Shown piece after piece: positions 59,218-64,000 of a DNA stretch of 64,000 nucleotides. The position numbers and the translations under genes were made by a program. Location: positions 10,441,992-10,505,991 of the forward strand of contig OY821746.1 in NCBI GenBank assembly GCA_963682055.1, in the 5' to 3' direction. Positions within the stretch are counted from its first letter, which is position 1; each line of letters starts with the position of its first letter. This DNA comes from Primula veris (taxonomy: Eukaryota > Streptophyta > Magnoliopsida > Ericales > Primulaceae). Under the pieces are notes generated by a model. It searched no databases, was not told where the DNA came from, and saw only the letters and a program-made list of their open reading frames with translations.

Positions 59218-61600
59218 AGAACTGTATATAGATCTAGGAAAAGCACTGGGGAGCATACAAAAACTTTTATCAAAAAAATGTGGAGTCGGATCATATCTCA
59301 CAAATGCATACAACAGAGTCAACATACAGAAAAGATTAAAGAACTAAAAGGACAAAAGCTGCATCTAAGAAGCATATGAAGAACTAAAAACAATGAAAAC
59401 GTGGGAATAGCCTAGACCAATCAATCTCGGTTAAAACTCAGTTAAAGCGTCTTTATACACATTTATAAATAATTAAATTTATATATATAACATATTATAA
59501 GTGATCATAGCCAACCATATTTAGCATAACCCACTAAATCATGTACTCACTCAATTCCAATAAAAACAAATAAACAAAGAGAAGCTCTCACTAAAAATGT
59601 AACAATCATATCAATAGATAGAGTTAGAATCCCCTAGCTCTATCCCCTAGCAGTAAAGACAAGATAATAAAAAAATAGGGCATCAGCAAGTCAACCAAAA
59701 ATTAAGTCTTTTAATCCTAACATGCAAACAAGACAACAACAGATAGAAACCAAGCAATTATACAGATGACATGAATTTCAAGACATAAAAACCTCCTAAC
59801 AAGAAATCTACAATACATTATTCTCAAATTTAAACACACATAAACAATTAAATACAGATACCTTCCTATATGTTTTGCTACTAAAATATCAATAGTAGAG
59901 TAAGAAACATAGTTTATCTAGCAAAATTATGATAAAAGCTAAGGAGAGATTATAGACAACCATACATAAATAGCTATCCAATACTCTAAGTACCTTAGAA
60001 TATATTAATAAAGGGCAATCAGGTACACAGGGCTTGTGCAATACGGGGTTGGGAGGATCTACATACTCAACCATATCTCTTCATCCAAAATCCTCAAACT
60101 CAACGCCTATCTTACGTAGGCATATGAAAAATCAAGCCCAACCATAATATAAAGCAGAAAAAGTGATTTATAATATAATATACACATGTACAGATTAATA
60201 TCCTCCATAAGTAAACATTTGATTCCCAATACCTTGTACTCTGATTTTGAATATGGGTCCAAATTCTGTGAATGCCAAGCATTAAATGAGATAGGGACAG
60301 TAAGAGATGATGGTTGACAGAAAAAATGGATTAAAATTATAAACGGTGAATTTAACTTCTTGGTGAGGGAGTAGAAGACAACCTAATTCCTGTTTGTTTG
60401 ACCAAAATTTGGACCGTCAATTGCATTGACCACATCTGTAACTGAAAATAAAATAATTAAGAGCGGTAACTGAAAAGCAAATAATTAAGAGCATAAATTA
60501 AGAGCTCAAAACCCATGTACATAAGTCTCTTCCAATCAATGCAACTTATTTTTTCTTTCTACACAAACCTTCCCACATATTCCATATTATAAACAAGTAA
60601 AATAATAAGAATTTCTTTAAATTCAAAGCAAAACAATACCGTGAAATTAAAGTTAGTACCATGGACCATTTCAATATAACAACAAACATATACACATCTC
60701 CACACACAAAATCGCCAATAGACACTAATGTTGTATATCCCAAAAAATAAGCATGTTACTCAATTCAAGTTTACCTGCATAATGCCAAGATCATGTAATC
60801 AAATAGCCTAAGACCCGTTGCTGTGTCATGAGTCATCCATATCTTGAACACTTCTAGCCCAGCTTATATTACTTGCTCTCTATCCTCACCCGGGACAAGT
60901 ACAGGTACAATACACATAATGAGACAGTAGTTATCTTGAGAACAAAGCATAAATTAAAACACAAGACAGAAACACAAGACACATGAACTACCTGCCCACA
61001 ATATCAATTTAATGTATAAAAAATATATTGACCATGTCCCTAGACATACTACAAGATGGATTACCCATCCCACAGAAAGATCAATCATTTAGGAGAAGTG
61101 TAAGAAATATATAGCTTTACACTTCACATAATCACAGCAATAATATGATAAAAAACCAAGGCATAATTTAATTACATTCATACAAGAATAGTTGTCACAT
61201 AATCAAAGTATCTAATATATGCTAATAAAAAGCAATCAGGGGTAACTACTTTTTGATACGTCAACCTTTTATCTTTATTCAAAATTGTACACCAACTCCA
61301 AAAAAATTGACTTTTTTACCCTTTTTCGTTGATTTCGACTGTTTCCATCTAAATGAAAAATTAGCAGTGACCTCACTAAACGTTTTTTCATCTGAATTGA
61401 AGGGTAATATCATCATTTTACCTTTTAAACTAACTAATCTCATCCATGTACCATAAATAAGAATAGTATTAATACTCAGGCTGGCTACCATAAAAACAGA
61501 GGTATACCATAAATAAGAATAGTATTAATACTCAGGCTGGCTACCATAAAAACAGAGGTATATGAAGAAGCAAGCCAACTTAAAGACAAAATAGACATCA
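59218..61600. repeat. Partial array copy, right edge
   Basis: 59218-59870 matches pieces of 24030-24430 and 5700-6130. 59870-60120 is a diverged 'ggatctacatactcaacc' module. 60300-61560 matches 4185-5480. The order is the same as in the main units, but modules are missing and divergence is higher. Confidence 0.7.
61451..61562. repeat. Perfect 56 bp tandem duplication
   Basis: 'ccataaataagaatagtatt' begins at 61451 and again at 61507, and both copies run to 'aacagaggtata'. The paralogous site near 5278 has one copy. It is a very recent event, as no base differs. Confidence 0.92.
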
Positions 61601-61845
61601 TAGCAAAGAAGATGCATAGATATAACCTAAATATAATAAAAAATCAAAAAAGGAAATCATAACGAAGTTATCGTCTACTTAATACATATTATGGTCTATT
61701 AATAAAGGAAACCCAATACCCAACCCTATACATTAGCTTACACTTCTCTTAAAGGGCATATTATGATTAAATTAAAGAAACAATATATTTTTTATTTACC
61801 CACAAATCAATACTTTTTATGGATTTCGAAACTATGTTTCATTCT

Positions 61846-62300
61846 AAAAAAGTCAATCAAGCAAGTCTTAAGAAAGGAACAGACTGGCAAGATTTAGATA
61901 AACTAAAAAAGCTTTTACTTATAATGAACAATGTAGTTGCAATTAAATAACCCACAATCAATCAGTTGAAACTAGTTAGGGTATTTAGAAAAACTAGATT
62001 TAATTAACTTTAAAGCAAATCGGCAGCAGAATCGGAATTGATTCATATTGAAATTAATAAACCCATATTCATGGGTAAAAAATATTTAGGATCCCCAAAT
62101 CAGTCAGAAACAAATTCTAGTTGCAACAAAAAACCCATAAATCAGTCAGTAAGTTTTTAATTAATTACGGTTTTCAAACTAAATCAAATTAGTTCAACAA
62201 GAAACAGAAACCAGATCAAGATTAATTCACATTGCAACAAAATTATCTCAAAATCAAGCTGTAATAAACTAGATCTAAAATATAATTAACTGCAGTTTCC
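61846..62300. repeat. Diverged copy of the AT-rich block
   Basis: Shares 'aagtcaatcaa' through 'cttataatgaacaatg' and later 'cagaaaccagatcaagatta' with 10745-11180 and 23520-23940. Confidence 0.6.
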
Positions 62301-63110
62301 AAAATCTATAATTTGGGTTTTGAGTAAAGTAGATCTAAATTATTTCAAAAAAAACGTAACCAAGTACTGAAATCGAGTCAGTCTATATAATCCCTAGAAT
62401 AGTAAGACCCATACAATTGTACAAATAAACATAGATGATAATTAAAGTTGCAGTTAAATAACCAAAATCAATCAGTATTAAGTTATTAGGGTTTTGATTA
62501 AAACAGATCCAACTTATTTCACATAAAAATTTAACATAAGATGGAAAAAATCAATTCAATCTAAATAATCCTTGGAATAATCAGAGACCCATATACAAAA
62601 TAAGCATAAAATCGTATAAATTAATTGGGGTTTTGAAAACACTAGATTCAAATCTATCGGTAGACATTAATAAGGGTTTCGAAAAAAATGAGATCTAATT
62701 ACTTACTTTAAAGCAAAGAGTAACAAGTAAAACTTTTAAAAACAAGATCTAAGTAACAAGTAATTAAGGTTTTCAGTAGAGTAGATCTAACTTATTATTT
62801 CACACAAAAAAAGTAACCAAAGATAGAAAAAATCGATTTAAACAATATATAAGCCTTAGAATAATAAGGACCCATACAAAACACTAGATCGAAATCAATT
62901 GGTAAAAGACTCATACAAATCTAATTATTTTAAGCACCCAACATCAATCAGTAGAAACTAATATGGGTTTTGAGTAAAGTAGATCTAACTTATTATTTCA
63001 CATAAAAACGTAACAAAATATAGAAATAATCGATTAAATCAATAAATAAAAACCTAGAATAATTAGACCCCATAAAAACAAACAGAGATAATAAAGAGTA
63101 GTTTAACCTT
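62300..63110. repeat. Decayed ~190 bp tandem repeat, about four copies
   Basis: 'gggttttgagtaaagtagat' or variants start near 62306, 62491, 62766 and 62962. Each is followed by a 'ttatttcacata' stretch, a 'gatagaaaaaatcgat' stretch and 'gaataataaggacccata'. Spacing is about 185, 275 and 196 bp. Confidence 0.7.
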
Positions 63111-64000
63111 CCGAAAAACGCTGATTATAATTACGACGCTGGGTCTCCACCTTATATATATTAAAACTATTATTAAACTAATTATAATATGTATATGTGT
63201 ATAATTATATAGAGAGAGAGTTGATGAGAATTATGTAGGGGGATAATAGGTGTATTACACTGTATATATATAGAGAGAGAGAGTCGGTGAAATTGGCTTA
63301 GCGCCGTGTTAACGGCTCTATTAGGGAAATTAATTTTTATTTTTATTTTGAAAGGTAGGGAAATTGAAATCAAGTAGCCTCCAATTAATTCATAAATATT
63401 GCGGTTTCTATTCACGACCGTTTGGAATCACGTTTTTTTTTTAAATGTATTAGTATAAATAAATATTGAAAAAAAAATTGTTGTGCTGCATCAGGCATCC
63501 GTCCTATAATAAATGTTTACTTTCAGTTATATTACAATGTGAGTACGGATTGTAACATTTTTTGTATTGATATGTAATGAGTTATAGATATACAAACATA
63601 TTATATTAAAAAAATATTATTTTTAGAAATTTAAATGTGAAAAGCTAAACAAAATACGCAAATGACTACATTCTATGCTTTTGAGCTTTTTTAGCTAGTT
63701 TGACAAGAAAACTAGCTTTTTAAAAACTAAAAAGCTGATAGACCAAATTTTCACCCATCAATTTTTCTAATCTTGCAATTATAAATCATATAAAACAATT
63801 TAATTATTCCGAGGTGTAAAAGACGATAACCGGAAATTAATCGAAAGCCTTCGCCTCGACATTTTTCTAATTCAGTGCTAATTAATCAATGATTAATTGT
63901 TTGAACCAAACCCGTAAGTCTTTTATATTTTTGGGTATATTTATAATTTTCAGTTACTTTTCAAGTAAAATCAGAGAAACCTGTAATGATCTTTACGACT
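63111..64000. other. AT-rich sequence, no gene seen
   Basis: Contains 'atatatagagagagag' microsatellites near 63208 and 63264. On the minus strand a TATA-like 'atatatataaggtgg' near 63150 precedes GGAAG|GTTAAAC near 63105, which could be a first-exon remnant. The support is weak. Confidence 0.4.

Overview
This window is nuclear DNA from a flowering plant, probably a eudicot. It is AT-rich and intergenic in character, with nested LTR retrotransposons carrying plant-type lineages (a Tekay/Del chromovirus, a Sirevirus-type Copia, and a Cassandra TRIM with 5S rRNA-derived LTRs). The only hint of a host gene start is a telo-box/TATA/ATG|GT signature. I see no intact host protein-coding gene, no tRNA, no bacterial feature and no CRISPR.

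The backbone is a repeat array. From about 5.57 kb to 58.3 kb it reads as two direct copies of a ~14 kb unit: unit I at about 5567-23413 and unit II at about 24191-58296 once later insertions are removed. Partial flanking copies lie at 4.18-5.48 kb and 59.2-61.6 kb. Each unit is itself built from shorter repeated modules in a fixed order: a TATA/5'-leader module with a splice-donor-like end (6 copies), a second exon-like module (8 copies), a ~305 bp module present singly or in tandem pairs and triplets, a 'gatccgcatactcagcc' module, and a 'tacataagtctcttcc' module. All splice-like signals point to the minus strand. This suggests amplified spliced transcription units, either non-coding or decayed, because reading frames are not conserved between copies.

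Transposons sit on top of the array. (1) A broken Copia fragment interrupts unit I at about 7.5-10.4 kb. (2) A Tekay-type Ty3/Gypsy element (25326-36356, TSD atatc) interrupts unit II. It has 2.2 kb LTRs and a gag-pol frame broken by three stops and one frameshift. (3) A complete Cassandra TRIM (34161-34852) lies inside its 3' LTR. (4) A minus-strand Sirevirus-type Copia (41244-50517, TSD agtac) also interrupts unit II. Most of its pol (43413-46032) is inverted relative to gag and protease, between 11 bp inverted repeats. A solo LTR of a related family (47943-49210, TSD gatag) sits in its gag. Each insertion is absent from the corresponding place in the other unit, so the simplest order is array duplication first, transposition second.

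The left edge (1-3.7 kb) has a probable minus-strand LTR at 3467-3694 and little else recognisable. The right edge (62.3-63.1 kb) holds a decayed ~190 bp tandem repeat and then unremarkable AT-rich sequence.
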